A DNA stretch of 64,000 nucleotides, from positions 1 to 64,000 of the forward strand of contig JAJFZO010000581.1 of assembly GCA_021397835.1 (NCBI GenBank). Direction: 5' to 3'. A program made the translations under genes and the position numbers. The stretch is from Moringa oleifera. Its lineage: Eukaryota; Streptophyta; Magnoliopsida; Brassicales; Moringaceae. Positions 29,501 to 40,943 of this stretch are shown here, piece by piece (the first letter of the stretch is position 1; each line of letters opens with the position of its first letter). Below the pieces are notes generated by a model. That model saw nothing but the letters and a program-made list of their open reading frames with translations. It was not told the origin of the DNA and did no database searches.

Positions 29501-32199
29501 CAATCATGGTGTATAGAATCTCATATGTGGAAATGTTGGAGGAGGGAGAATCACACACAATAAGGCCTTTTAACCCATAGATTAACCCAAATTATTTATA
29601 TAACGGCTTACATATATAAATTAATTATTCGATTTAGATGCTTTGGAATAATATCAAATGAGAGTCATGCAAAAATCCAAAATGGGCAAAAAAGAGGTTT
29701 GTTCATGAAATGAAAGAAAAAAGTTGGTGGCCTACACCCTGCAAAAAAAAAAAGGTCAAAAAAACAGTCTTAGGCATGTTTTACAGCACACGACATTTTT
29801 AATTAGGGAACATGTACTATAATTGCATGTAGCATTATGGAAACTATATGTCTTGATTATCATTACATTAATCTCTTCGCACATGAATGTGAACATCCTC
29901 ATGTGACCTAATCTCTATTTCTTGGTACCTGTCTTGAAAGAGACAAAAACCGTGTGTGACCCATGTGACCTATTGATCTCTATTTGTGTCCAATGTTATT
30001 TTCCGTCGTCTTTTGATTTTATTTTTACGAATTTTTTGAAAAAAAAAGAATTATTTTTGTAATGTTGCTGTGAGGTAAGTGATTATGGCTTTTTGGAACA
30101 GGTGCAGCTTTTAACAGAACAGTGGAAATGAGTAAAAGGACAGATTCCCAAAATGCAGAGGTAAAGATGGCAGGACAGTGGTACCCATGGAAAAGGCTCA
30201 GCTGCATTCTTCGTGCTTTTTGTGTTCTCATGTTGGGCTTGTTGGGCCTATTAATAGTGCATTTTATGGATGCCTTTCAAAGTACAAATAGCCTTTTAGA
30301 TTAAATGGTAATGGGCTCAGTGTACTCAATTTAGCCACTTTAATAATGTTAGCTCCCATTTCGGTTTCCTATTGGAGCTTCATGTCCACTTCAAAACTTG
30401 GGCTTCTTTTTGGACTCTCTTTTTTTTTTTTTGGTTCATTTTCAAGTTTTAAATTAAACTACTGCTGACCCAGAAAAAATAAAATTGAATTAACTTATCG
30501 GCATTATTTGAATCACTGCATTTCTAATTGGATATCACAATGGGTCATGCCCCGGTAGTTAAATTTCACATACGTACATGAACAAGTACTAATTTTATGA
30601 AACATTATTATGTATTTTCATATTTTAAGAATTTTAACAATTGATTAATTTCACATCGATTATAAAATATAATATAAATCTGATCACATTTAAATAAAAA
30701 AAACCATATCTTTAAAGTTAATTTATGATCAATCCGGTCACATCAAGTTTCGAGATGCCAATATCATTGGACTAGTAAGGAGGGATAATGCCATGAAACC
30801 TAACGTTTGACACATTCAGCAGATAAATCAAATAGTATAAGCAGGAATCTGAAGGAAAATTAATTGATGTTGGTATATGCAAATGTTGCTGGCTGTAGTT
30901 GCATGCATGAAAACAATAGTTTCTCTGAGAAAATTGGGTAGGCAGTAAGCAGTAGTTGGCCTAACTCCAAATTGGATTCTGTTTGGTAGTGTAACCCAGA
31001 AGAAGAAGAAGGAGAAGAAGCCAACGATTTCAGATGCCAGAGTTTGATTGAATTGTTAGAGAATATTATTGGCACATGGTGGGGTTACCCTTAAAACAAA
31101 AATCACCAAACCTCTTCTTATGTTATGCTCCATTCCATCGAACTCTTCCGGTATAAAACAACAAAATCCAAACATTTTATTTTGGATTCGAAAATAAAAA
31201 TATAACAAAATCAGAATGCGTCATAAGCTTTCTACTGTCATGGTGATTGACGATGTTACAATTAATTGATAAAATAATTATTATTTAAATTTGTTATTTA
31301 TTATATAATTTTTTTGTTATATTTTAGTATTCTTTTGACTTAAAAAATTATGATTATAAAAGAAAATTTATAAGTATCAATAATTAATATAAATTAACTA
31401 TAAATATTTAATAATAATATTGATATCCTTAAAAAGTTAAATTAATTTAAAATAATTTTTATTTGGATTAATTGACTTAAAAAGTAAAGCAAAAGTAGTA
31501 CAATGTAAGGTTTAGTGCAAGTTTGGCTTCCATTACAATTAATTAAATTATTTATTTATTTTTTAAAAAAATATATTTATATTAATCTAAAATATTAAAT
31601 GATGTAAATTGTACACTACCGTTACTCTTTATTTTATGGGATAATTTGATCCCATCAACAACAAAAAATTAAATTATCTCATTCTAATTAGATAGAATAA
31701 AAGATGGGATAAGCTTATCCTAATTTTATTGATACATCAAATGTAAGATCGAGATAAAAAATTATTCAATTTCAATCTTATCTTATATAACAAACACGGC
31801 CTAAAATCCTAAAAATTAAAGCATAAGACGATTGGCTAATTAAATTCAGTTTTGTGAAGACAAATACATTTTCTTTATTTAAAAAATAAAAATTTGATAA
31901 TTTTGGAAGAATTTAAAGGTGAGTTGGAAGGCCAAGTGTTTCAGGTTTTATAGACATTCAAACTGACAATCGATAAGGACACGCTTTATAGTCTATCAAC
32001 TTGAGAGTCATCAGCTTTCCAAGTCATCGACAGTTCTTTCCTGCTCCCACAAGCAGCTGTGCTTTGACTCTTTTGCCATTACAAATCCTTCTCTCATCTA
32101 TTCTCTATCCTTTTCTTAATCTATATTTTTTATTTGTGACACAAAATACTTCATAAAATATAATAAATTATTATATTAATTTGATTTAAATTAAATTTT

Positions 32200-32600
32200 A
32201 ATTTAAATAATTATAAAAAATAGAGATATATTTGTTATTAAAACATCTTAAAATAATTTAAATTAATTATTCATTCAATTTTTAGCGCATCTTTTAAATT
32301 TGATTAATTTTCAACACAATATTTATTTTTATTTTTAAAAAATTTTAACAGTATAAATTTAAAAAACACATATTTTAAATACTCAAAAAATATTAAAACT
32401 TTTTAAGATGATAATTTGAAATTTTAAAATTTTAAAATTAAAATTTATTAAATAAAATTTTTAATTTAATAATTTTAATATTTAATTTTTAATTAAAATT
32501 GATAAATTACGATCTATTTTAAATATGAAAATTTGATTGACAATATAAACATCAAAGCTTTATGAAATTTTTATATTATTATTTATTATTAATTATTAAT
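32200..32600 (+). repeat. AT-rich dispersed repeat, copy B
   Basis: It aligns by eye with 40250-40500 over about 230 bp: both have AGTATAAATTT, then the GATGATAA core, then TTTATTAAATAAAATTTTTAA or close variants, then GATCTATT, AATTTGAT and AACAT at the end. Boundaries are approximate. No ORF is present. Confidence 0.5.
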
Positions 32601-34779
32601 TTTTAAAATTATTTATTAAAATTATCTTTTAAAATTTTAAAATATATGGATTGTATATCCAACAAGAAAATTTATATGTATTATTTAGATTTGTAACCTT
32701 ATGAGTTTTGAAATTTTGATTATTTTTTTATCAATTTTGATTATTTGTTATGATAAAAATCAAGTTTGAGAAATACTAATAGGTAACGACAAATTCATAT
32801 ATCGTAATCAGACAAGCGTTTTCTTAGAAATTTCTTCTGCTACTGAAACCGGCCGGACAAAATTGATATTTTTGGGGCCTAAGATATATATGCAAATGGG
32901 CCCTATGCAATTGGATGGTACATTAACGTATCATGGCCTAAGTTCCAAGGCGGTAACCAGCTGGCCAAAATTAAAAGCAAAACAAGACATTTTCACAGCT
33001 AAGAAAGGCACGCTGGCCTACTTTAGGTCACAGTCGTTAAGTATTAGCAATATGTTTAAGGACATCAGCTCAGATTGTACCCACTAATATGATTTTTTTA
33101 AAGCTGGACCCATAGGGATGATTTAATGTCCTTATCATTTAAATTATGTTAATTTTTTAAAAAATATATAATATACAATAATTTTTAAATTTAGTTTATT
33201 TAATTTACTTATTATTATTATAAATTATAAAAATATTTTTAAAATTTTATATAAAAAATTTAACACAAATTTAAATCAACAAAAGATTATTAATGTAGCG
33301 TACGATGATTTTTAATGTCTATGTTTACTTGGATTATAATTCATGAGTTAAACACATGTCATGTTTGGTCTAAGGGCCTCAAGTTTGGCTTAGTCCCCTT
33401 TGGTTGGCCTACGGTGCCCTAAATGTCCCACATAACCAAGGCTTGAAACTTTAGGTGCTTAATTAGCTGGTTTAATTAGTCGCTCATCGGCCAAAAAAAT
33501 AAAAAGAAGTAGAAGGGGTGGGGAAAAGAAAAGGAACCCTTGTCTCCTCTTTTCGTGGATGACCTTCTATCCATGCCAGTAGGTTTGACATGACATGAAC
33601 AACAAATTTAATGTTGAGCTATAGACTAGTCATCGTGTTCATATCATATGATAACTTATGATAATGTTCATTTTTTAATAAAAATTTATTTATTTTAATC
33701 TTAATTATATTTTATATTTTTAAAGAATAAAAGATATTTAAAATTTTGATATTGAATTTTTAAAGATACATTATAAAGATATGAAAATTATTAGATTTAT
33801 GTTATATTTTGTTGGTTTTCATGGGAATGAAATGAAGCTGACTATATTTGATTTTTTTAATCAATATAAATTTTATCTATTTATGTTGAACTTTCAAGAT
33901 AAAAATATATTTTTTTCAAATTATAGTTAATTTTATAGTAAAATTATTTGGAAAATTGATTATATATCACATGAATTAAGTTATTTTAGTTTTAAATTTT
34001 TAATAAAATTTAATTTGATTGATATATTATTATTAAATTTATCATTTTTTAAATAATGTTTAATTTAAAACAAAATGATATGTCCTAAGATTTTAAATAA
34101 ATTTTACTTTTAATTTTATTATAAAGTTACGACTTAAGTAACAGTACACCCGAAATTAAGTTGCTCACTTCCATTAGGCAGGGGATAAATAATTAATCAT
34201 TCATGAATTATATTCCTCTGGATGTCCCAATTAATTCAAGCAATAAAACCATAATATATGTATATAAATGTATGGATAATTAATTTGTAGGACGCAGCTG
34301 TACTTTCTACGGTATCGCGAAGGACACTTAACATGACAGATCAAGGGAAGTTTGCTCTTTCAAATGAGGGAGTCAATCCGTCCAATGGGACTGCTTGCCG
34401 CCTTTTCCAACAGCATAACAGAAGGAAGACTCTTTATTCATGGACCTGCTTACTGTGTAACTAAGTCAATTTTAATTACAATTTTAGGATTAATTAATTA
34501 TAATATAATTTTAGTTTTAAATCTTTTCTTGTTATCTATTTGGACCGACAAAAAAGATGCATGCACCCGTGACCAACTGTCTATAATGTTACCAATTTTT
34601 GGTGGAATATAATTTTGGTTTTACACTTTGGTCAAACATTTGATTGGCCGGTCAAACGCTGTTAAAATACGGTTTATCTTATTTTCAACTTTGACGCGTG
34701 TTTAGAATTATTAATTATGGAATTCATATTATAGTAATAAAATATTATATAGTTAAAATATAAAAATATGATTAATATA

Positions 34780-35300
34780 AAAATATTAATTATCGAAGGA
34801 CATAGATTATATAAAAGTTTAATATTTATTTTATCTCATTAAATTAAATTTGATATTTAAAAAGTGATATCAAATTATGATTTTTTTAATTAAAATAAAA
34901 TTAAAATATTTTTGAAAATAACAAATATTAAATTTTTAATTTAAAATTTCACATATATAAAAAATATTTAATCTATCATAATTTAGCAAATTAAAATTTT
35001 TTAAGTATTAAAAATATTTTTTTATGAATATTATCATCTTCAAATTCTTAAAAATTATTAAAATATTTACAAATTAAAAATTATTTACGTTTAAATGTTA
35101 AATTTAAAATATACTATAGAATCTATTTTGAGTTATCTTAAAGTATTTTAATAATAAAAAATATTTTTTAGTTTTTAAAAATTATTTAAACTGATTAAAT
35201 TAATAGATCAAGATTAGATTTTTTATTTTTTAAACATACAACTTATTTGACAATAAAATATAAATATCAAAATTTTGTATAATTATTATTTTATTTAATT
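34780..35300 (-). repeat. AT-rich dispersed repeat, copy D, with inverted ends
   Basis: The left end (AGATTATATAAAAGTTTAAT near 34804) and the right end (ATATCAAAATTTTGTATAAT near 35266) are imperfect inverted repeats about 0.5 kb apart. The inside contains ATTATCATCTT, the reverse complement of the GATGATAA core found in the other copies. This layout fits a short foldback or MITE-like non-autonomous element. Low complexity makes exact ends uncertain. Confidence 0.42.
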
Positions 35301-35533
35301 ATGTGATATTTATATATTTATTTTTTATATTCCATTAGATCAACAAAAATAAATATTTTAATAATTTAAACTAAAATTTTTATTTTAATAAAAAATAACA
35401 ATAAAAGAGTATAAAATTTCACATGGTAATTTTAATGTTAATAAAATTCAAAAGACCGTACACGAAAAAGTTTCCTTGTCCTACTGAAAGAAGGAAAAAT
35501 TATAAATTAAAAAAAAAAAGTGAAAAGAAGTCT

Positions 35534-35541
35534 TATATAAA
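35534..35541 (+). promoter_or_regulatory. TATA box of the DUF868 gene
   Basis: TATATAAA sits about 65 bp before the ATG at 35601, implying a 5' UTR of roughly 30-35 nt. It is the best-placed TATA element in the AT-rich upstream DNA, although the background makes TATA-like words common. Confidence 0.6.
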
Positions 35542-35600
35542 TGCCTCACAAAATCCTTGAAGCCCCATGCCCCATCTCCAATTCCTAAACATAAACCCAG

Positions 35601-36770
35601 ATGTCTTCCAATCAGCACCCCCATTCCTCATCCTCTTTCCCCTCTTGCTTCCGTCCCAGCACCACCACCTCCACTGGCGACCATTTACCCCCGCCACCAC
35701 CACCTCTGCCGCCAGTCTCCGGCAACCCAAATCTGACGACATGCTTGTACCAGACTCCCCTAGGCCTTTTCTCTCTCACGTGGTCCCGTAACTTGCTTGG
35801 CCATTCTCTCCATCTCCACCTCCACCCAACGGACTTCTACTCTTCCTCGTCTCCGTTGTCTCTCTCTAACCCGCTTCCTCTTTCTACCTTGAGTTTTCAC
35901 CTTCGCATCAAGCCCTTCATGTTTTGGAGAAAATATGGATCTAAGAAGCTCGCCACCACCACTGCGGCCATGCCGAAAGTCCAGATCTTTTGGGACCTTT
36001 CTCGGGCGAAGTTCGGATCCGGACCCGAACCCCAATCTGGGTTTTATATAGCCGTTGTTGTTGAAGGTCAAATGACTCTTCTCGTCGGTGATTGTACCAA
36101 AGAAGCTTATGCAAAGACCAAGGCTCAAAAGCGGCCTGAGAGAGGCCAAGTGCTGGTTTTGAGGAGAGAGCACGTGTTTGGTAACAGGGTTTACACTACA
36201 AAAGCCAGATTTGGGGGGAAAATGAGAGATATTTCCGTAGATTGCAGGATGAACGAGGATGCCAAGTTGTGTTTCATCGTCGACGGCAACAGGGTTTTGC
36301 AGATAAAGCGGTTGAAGTGGAAATTTAGAGGGAACGAGAAGATTGATGTGGATGGAGTGCCTATACAGGTCTCGTGGGACGTCTACAATTGGCTCTTTGA
36401 GGACGCCAAGACCAATAACGGGCACGCAGTGTTCATGTTCAGGTTCGAGAACCCAGGCCTTGAAGACCAATCGCAGGAACGAGAAGAGGACTGTCGTGAA
36501 GAAGCAGCCGCCGGTCAGTTGAACGAAAAAAACGGCGTGGTGTCTTGGCAGCAAAACTCATGCGGTTTTGGCGTCAATGGCGTCGAGTGGAGGAAGATGA
36601 GGAAGAGCTTCTTGAGGAGTGCAAGGAGCTCATCTTCATCGTCCATATCGATGTCCTCAGCTTCTTCAGCTTGCAGCTCTTCTGTAATGGAGTGGGCCAG
36701 CGCCGAGGAGAGTGACTTGGCCAGTGGCCCCATCGGGTTCTCTTTACTGGTTTATGCTTGGAAGAAGTGA
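35601..36770 (+). CDS. DUF868 family protein, single exon
   Basis: One uninterrupted 389-residue ORF. It resembles the plant-specific DUF868 family, whose members are about 300-400 residues, usually intronless and without a known biochemical role. Supporting segments are the early TCLYQTPLGLFSLTWSR, the central VQIFWDLSRAKFGSGPEP with SGFYIAVVVEG, the basic segment near RREHVFGNRVY, and the C-terminal GFSLLVYAWKK. The first 50 residues are Ser/Pro-rich and a late Ser-rich stretch precedes the C-terminus; both are probably disordered. No signal peptide or membrane helix is apparent. A 264-codon antisense frame overlaps it and is a shadow. The ATG follows a TATA box by 65 bp. Confidence 0.94.
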   Translation: MSSNQHPHSSSSFPSCFRPSTTTSTGDHLPPPPPPLPPVSGNPNLTTCLYQTPLGLFSLTWSRNLLGHSLHLHLHPTDFYSSSSPLSLSNPLPLSTLSFHLRIKPFMFWRKYGSKKLATTTAAMPKVQIFWDLSRAKFGSGPEPQSGFYIAVVVEGQMTLLVGDCTKEAYAKTKAQKRPERGQVLVLRREHVFGNRVYTTKARFGGKMRDISVDCRMNEDAKLCFIVDGNRVLQIKRLKWKFRGNEKIDVDGVPIQVSWDVYNWLFEDAKTNNGHAVFMFRFENPGLEDQSQEREEDCREEAAAGQLNEKNGVVSWQQNSCGFGVNGVEWRKMRKSFLRSARSSSSSSISMSSASSACSSSVMEWASAEESDLASGPIGFSLLVYAWKK

Positions 36771-37703
36771 CAGAAGATCCTCATCTAACATGGCTTCAAT
36801 TTCTCTTCTTGTGTTTTGGGTAATGTTGAATCTCTAAGTAGCTAGCTTTCTCACTAACCAAACATTCATTTATGAACATAGTAGAAATAAAATTGAATCA
36901 ACAATAGGAAAATAAAGAATCACAGGAAAGGAGGACCTTGTGGTTATATTCATAGATAGATCTAACAGTTTCTGCTTTCTCCTGCCCAAGAATTTCTATT
37001 CATTGTAACTGCTTATCAGCAGAGTTATCACCTTGTTCTTCAAGTTCCTGGTGTAATTGAAGTCCCTTAAGTGGATACAGAAGCAAAAGCTTCATTCTTT
37101 ATGATTTTTTTACTTTTTTTGTCGTCTGTGCTGTGAGCATCTCTTTGGGCATTTGGATTCTGACTGGAAAAGCCAATTGTGATGGAAATTTCCGTGTTTT
37201 TCCGGCAGAGGACAAGGCGCATGTGAACGGTGGGCCTCTTTCCTCTTCTTTTGTGTAATATTGTACAATCTGGGTACAGCTCTGAAACCCATTTTAACCA
37301 ATCTGGAGAGTCAATCAGGTCGACCTCTGTCTCGGATCACCCAAAGAGAGATTGCTTGGTCCTTGCATGGTTACTTCAGATTCTTGACAAAGTTAAAGAA
37401 GACAGCAATATAGTACCTGGTCGAAATGCCCATATGGGCTTGTTTGCGTTGACTGGTTGGCCACATTGATCTCTCTTCGTTTATCCATCTTCTCATCTTC
37501 TCTGCCTGTCAGTCTCGTGAATCTAAAAGAACTCTCCATTACATTAGATTTCCCCCAAAAGGCAACCTTACTTGTAAGACTGCACTGTAATTCATGACCT
37601 GCCTGCAAAGCAACAGTAGTAGTTTAGACTGAGCAGGGTTTGGTGCGTTTCAGGTCTTCCATCTTTGGTTTTCAAATCTTTTGGTTGGTGGGTTTGGTGC
37701 TAC

Positions 37704-38100
37704 AATTGTTATTAATGGCAACCAGAACCCTCTGTTTCCTTTCCCTTTTTTTCTGGGTAATATTCCAGGAAAGTAATCCTAGAAAAGTTCTTTAAAACTG
37801 ACAAATGGGTATTAATAAGCACAGTATTTAAGCTCGTGGGTGGTATTAATTAGAAGTGTAATTAAGCTCCTAAATCTTGTGATTTTAGCTCCTTAAACTG
37901 GCAAATGGTGTTACTATTGTTATTTAGGGCAACCACAACCCTCTGTTTCCTTTCCCTTTTTTTTTCTGGGTAATTTTCCAGGAAAGTAATCCTAGAAAAG
38001 TTCTTTAAAACTGGCAAATGGGTATTATTACTTAGCACTGTAGTTAGGCTCATGGGCATTGATTAAAAATGTAATTAAGCTCCTAAATCTTGTGATTTAG
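37704..38100. repeat. Diverged 211-bp tandem duplication
   Basis: Two adjacent copies are offset by about 211 bp. Shared words include CCTCTGTTTCCTTTCCCTTT, CAGGAAAGTAATCCTAGAAA, GTTCTTTAAAACTG and TTAAGCTCCTAAATCTTGTG. Several substitutions and small indels separate them, so the event is older than the perfect duplication at 746-1283. Confidence 0.88.
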
Positions 38101-39984
38101 CTTGATGAAATATGAAACTAGGTTGGATTTTGCAGCCGTGAAAACGGCAAAGCAGTTGCTCCTTTTAGTTCTTCAAGATGTGATGGCAATAATTGGTGTT
38201 GGGATCAGTTTGTGGATCTGCTTTTGGGTTCCCAAAACACCCATGTGAAGAGTAGCTGGTGTTTACCTGGCAACCACATCTCTCCCTTAATCATCGTTAT
38301 CATACAGTGATTATCACAATTTTTTAATTAATAACCACGGTAACCTTGGAAGCAAACAAGGTTAAAAGGCAAAAAAAGAAGAAGAGATTGCTCTTGCTAG
38401 GATTAACCGATCTATTCTGCGCAAAGTCCTGCAATGGGTAGAGATTGTTTTGTGTTTGTCTTGCTGCGTGGACTTTGAATTGTATTAGAAGTAAAATGCT
38501 TGGAGACGAAGGCTCATGGTCGGTTAGGGTTTTAGTTGCTGCCAACATCTAGGACTTGACTATAATTTATAAGAAAATGATCAACTTGTTGATTTGAACT
38601 GTAGTAAATTTTATAAAATATAATAATTAAGATTTATTTATATAATAAAATATATAAAAAATATATTTTTAGTTTTAATTAAAAGTTGATTTTATATTAT
38701 AATATAATAAATTAAACTTAAACATAAATAAAAACTTAAAAAAATTGAGTAAATAATCAAATGGGTACTTAAATTTCCTTTTGGGTAATGTTTAGCTGCG
38801 CCAAATTGAATAATCTAAATAAACTCGGCAAAAAAGCTTATGACGGCAAGTCCTCCATGAAATTTATAATGGACAAGTTGATGTGACGGTCCAATTTGAG
38901 GAGCATTAGTACATGAACTATTTAAGATAAAGTTGGACCATATAAATATTAGGTGGTGGTGAAGAGAGATCGGAGCAATATAATTTATGGTGTTTCAACT
39001 TAGTGGACGGCAACAATGAATCCATAATTATGTGGGAATTGATTAGTGAAATACAAGTCAAGGCTATGGTGCTACAGCCAAAAGCTTATACAATTTTCTG
39101 AAAGAATTGAGTCGGGTTTTTAGCAAGTAAAACGTTTCATATTCTTAAGCTTATTGGTGAGCTATAGTGTACATCATACAAATAAAGAACCAAATGGTCT
39201 GAGTTGACGGTTCATCTCAATTTTGGCTCTCGGCCAAAGGGTATATTGCTTTGTGCTGTTATTGACGCCGGACCGAGTCAAGATGGACCTGTGGGTCTCT
39301 GTGTCTTGGACAGTGACCTCGTTACAGGTTTACGGGTCTTTAATTTGATTGGTTTCACAGTCAATGTCAATTGGTCGTCGACCTTTGTTCGAATTTTGAC
39401 CCAGACCCATGATTTGAAAGCCCAGTCTCCAGTCTGGGCCTAAATGTGGCTCAATTACGATGGGCGAAAGAGGGAAATTGAACATAGTAAACCTGACCCA
39501 ATAATTTCCTTCCTTTATTGTAAAGATAGTGTACAATAATGGGTTAATAAAACAATTGCATCAACATTTTTTTGTTTGATTTAAAAAAATTTAAAAATAT
39601 TATATTAACTTAAAAATAAAAAAATAAATGTAAAAAAATTAAATTTACATGAATTTTAATTTATACATCAAAGTTTAATCGATTTAATTTGGTTCAATTT
39701 GAATATTGATTAAAACAATTATGAAAAATTGATTTTTAAAAGTTATAAAATATTAAAAATAACTTAAATAAATTATATGTTTTCTATTAAGTTTATTTTA
39801 AATATTAAATAATATTTATTTATAATTTCTTCATTATGTATAATTTTTTATACAAAATTTAAATTTTTTCATAATAATAGTTTGAGTATTTTGTTCATAA
39901 AAGTAAAAAATTTTAAGTTGAAATTCACTGTATACTTAATTTAATTTTTTTTAATTTTTTGATAAATTAAAATTAAAAATTTGA

Positions 39985-40510
39985 TGTAACATAAAATTAA
40001 AGGTAAAAATTTTATAAAATCTTAATGTTTACTATATGTTACTCATCAAATTTTTATATTTTAAAAGTGATAAATCGAACATTAATTTATTAATTTAGTT
40101 TAAATTATATCTTATTAAAAAATTTAAAAATTAAAGATATTTAAATTAAAAATTTTATGTAACAAATTTTGACTTAAATTTTTTATATATGTAAAAGAAT
40201 ATTCAAACTACCATTATAAAAAGTATCATAATTTTTTGAGTGATTATGTTATTTTTAAAAATATTAATAGTATAAATTTTAAATATATATATTTTTAGTA
40301 CTTAAAAAATTATAAAAATTTTATGATGATAACTTTAATATTTTTTTATATCTATAAAAAATTACAAATAAAAATTTATTATATAAAATTTTTAATTTAA
40401 ATATCACTAATATTTGATAAAAATTAATTTAAATCAAGATTTGATCTATTATTTTTTAAATATAAAAATTTGATCGATAACATTAACATTTTATATTACA
40501 CTTACCCTAA
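39985..40510 (+). repeat. AT-rich dispersed repeat, copy C, with inverted ends
   Basis: This is the best-preserved copy. The left edge (TTTTATAAAATCTTAATGTTT near 40008) is roughly the inverted complement of the right edge (AACATTAACATTTTATATTA near 40480). The interior has AGTATAAATTTTAAATA, TTTTTAGTACTTAAAAAA and TTTATGATGATAACTTTAAT in order. That block matches, inverted, 56340-56435, and in the same orientation the region near 32330-32420. No ORF is present, consistent with a non-autonomous element. Confidence 0.5.
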
Positions 40511-40943
40511 AATCAATTAAAACATTAGCAAATTTGTAATTATTTATTTTATTAAATTATACTCCAATATGTTAAAAAATCCAGACAGCTTAAATGGATA
40601 AAAAATCTGAAATTTTCTGATAGTGAAACATTGATCATCCATACAGTCCCCTTCCAATGTTGATCAGTTAAACATGCTGGATGAGCAGGGCAAAGAAAAT
40701 TCATTGTCAGATGCGGTTGGGTGGAAGGGATGCAAAGAAAGTGATTGATATTTCCATTCAAACTGATAAAGGGGAAAGCATTTCACAGGAAGCAGAAACG
40801 CTGCAACAACATTTTCCAGGCAGCTGTTTCCAAAATCATCAAAATATTAGCACAACCAGATGCCATTAACTGTTGTTTGTATCTTTTACAACTTTTTCTT
40901 GACAACACTAGGACCCTATGAAGTTCCAAAATTTAGCTGCCAT

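Larger units (their letters stand above)
26541..35533. other. 9-kb gene-poor AT-rich region
   Basis: No recognisable gene is present. The region contains a (CT)n microsatellite near 27864-27885, a G-rich tract near 27996-28030, and copies of the AT-rich dispersed repeat near 32200-32600 and 34780-35300. Long stretches (31.2-32.7, 33.1-34.1, 34.7-35.4 kb) are almost pure A+T. A 59-codon ATG-initiated frame at 30128-30304 encodes a hydrophobic segment (VLMLGLLGLLIVHF), and an 86-codon frame lies at 34352-34612. Both are unrecognised and probably chance. Confidence 0.5.
36771..40943. other. Intergenic region between DUF868 and DeSI genes
   Basis: No gene is recognised. The region includes an imperfect 211-bp tandem duplication at about 37704-38100 and an AT-rich dispersed repeat at about 39985-40510. 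The 79-codon frames near 37230 and 39204 show no family features. The segment 38580-38760 is very AT-rich. Confidence 0.5.

Noticed and set aside
35760..36554. 264-codon open frame on the minus strand
   Set aside because: It lies wholly antisense to the DUF868 gene, whose protein matches its family over its length; the antisense frame has no recognisable features and is a composition shadow.
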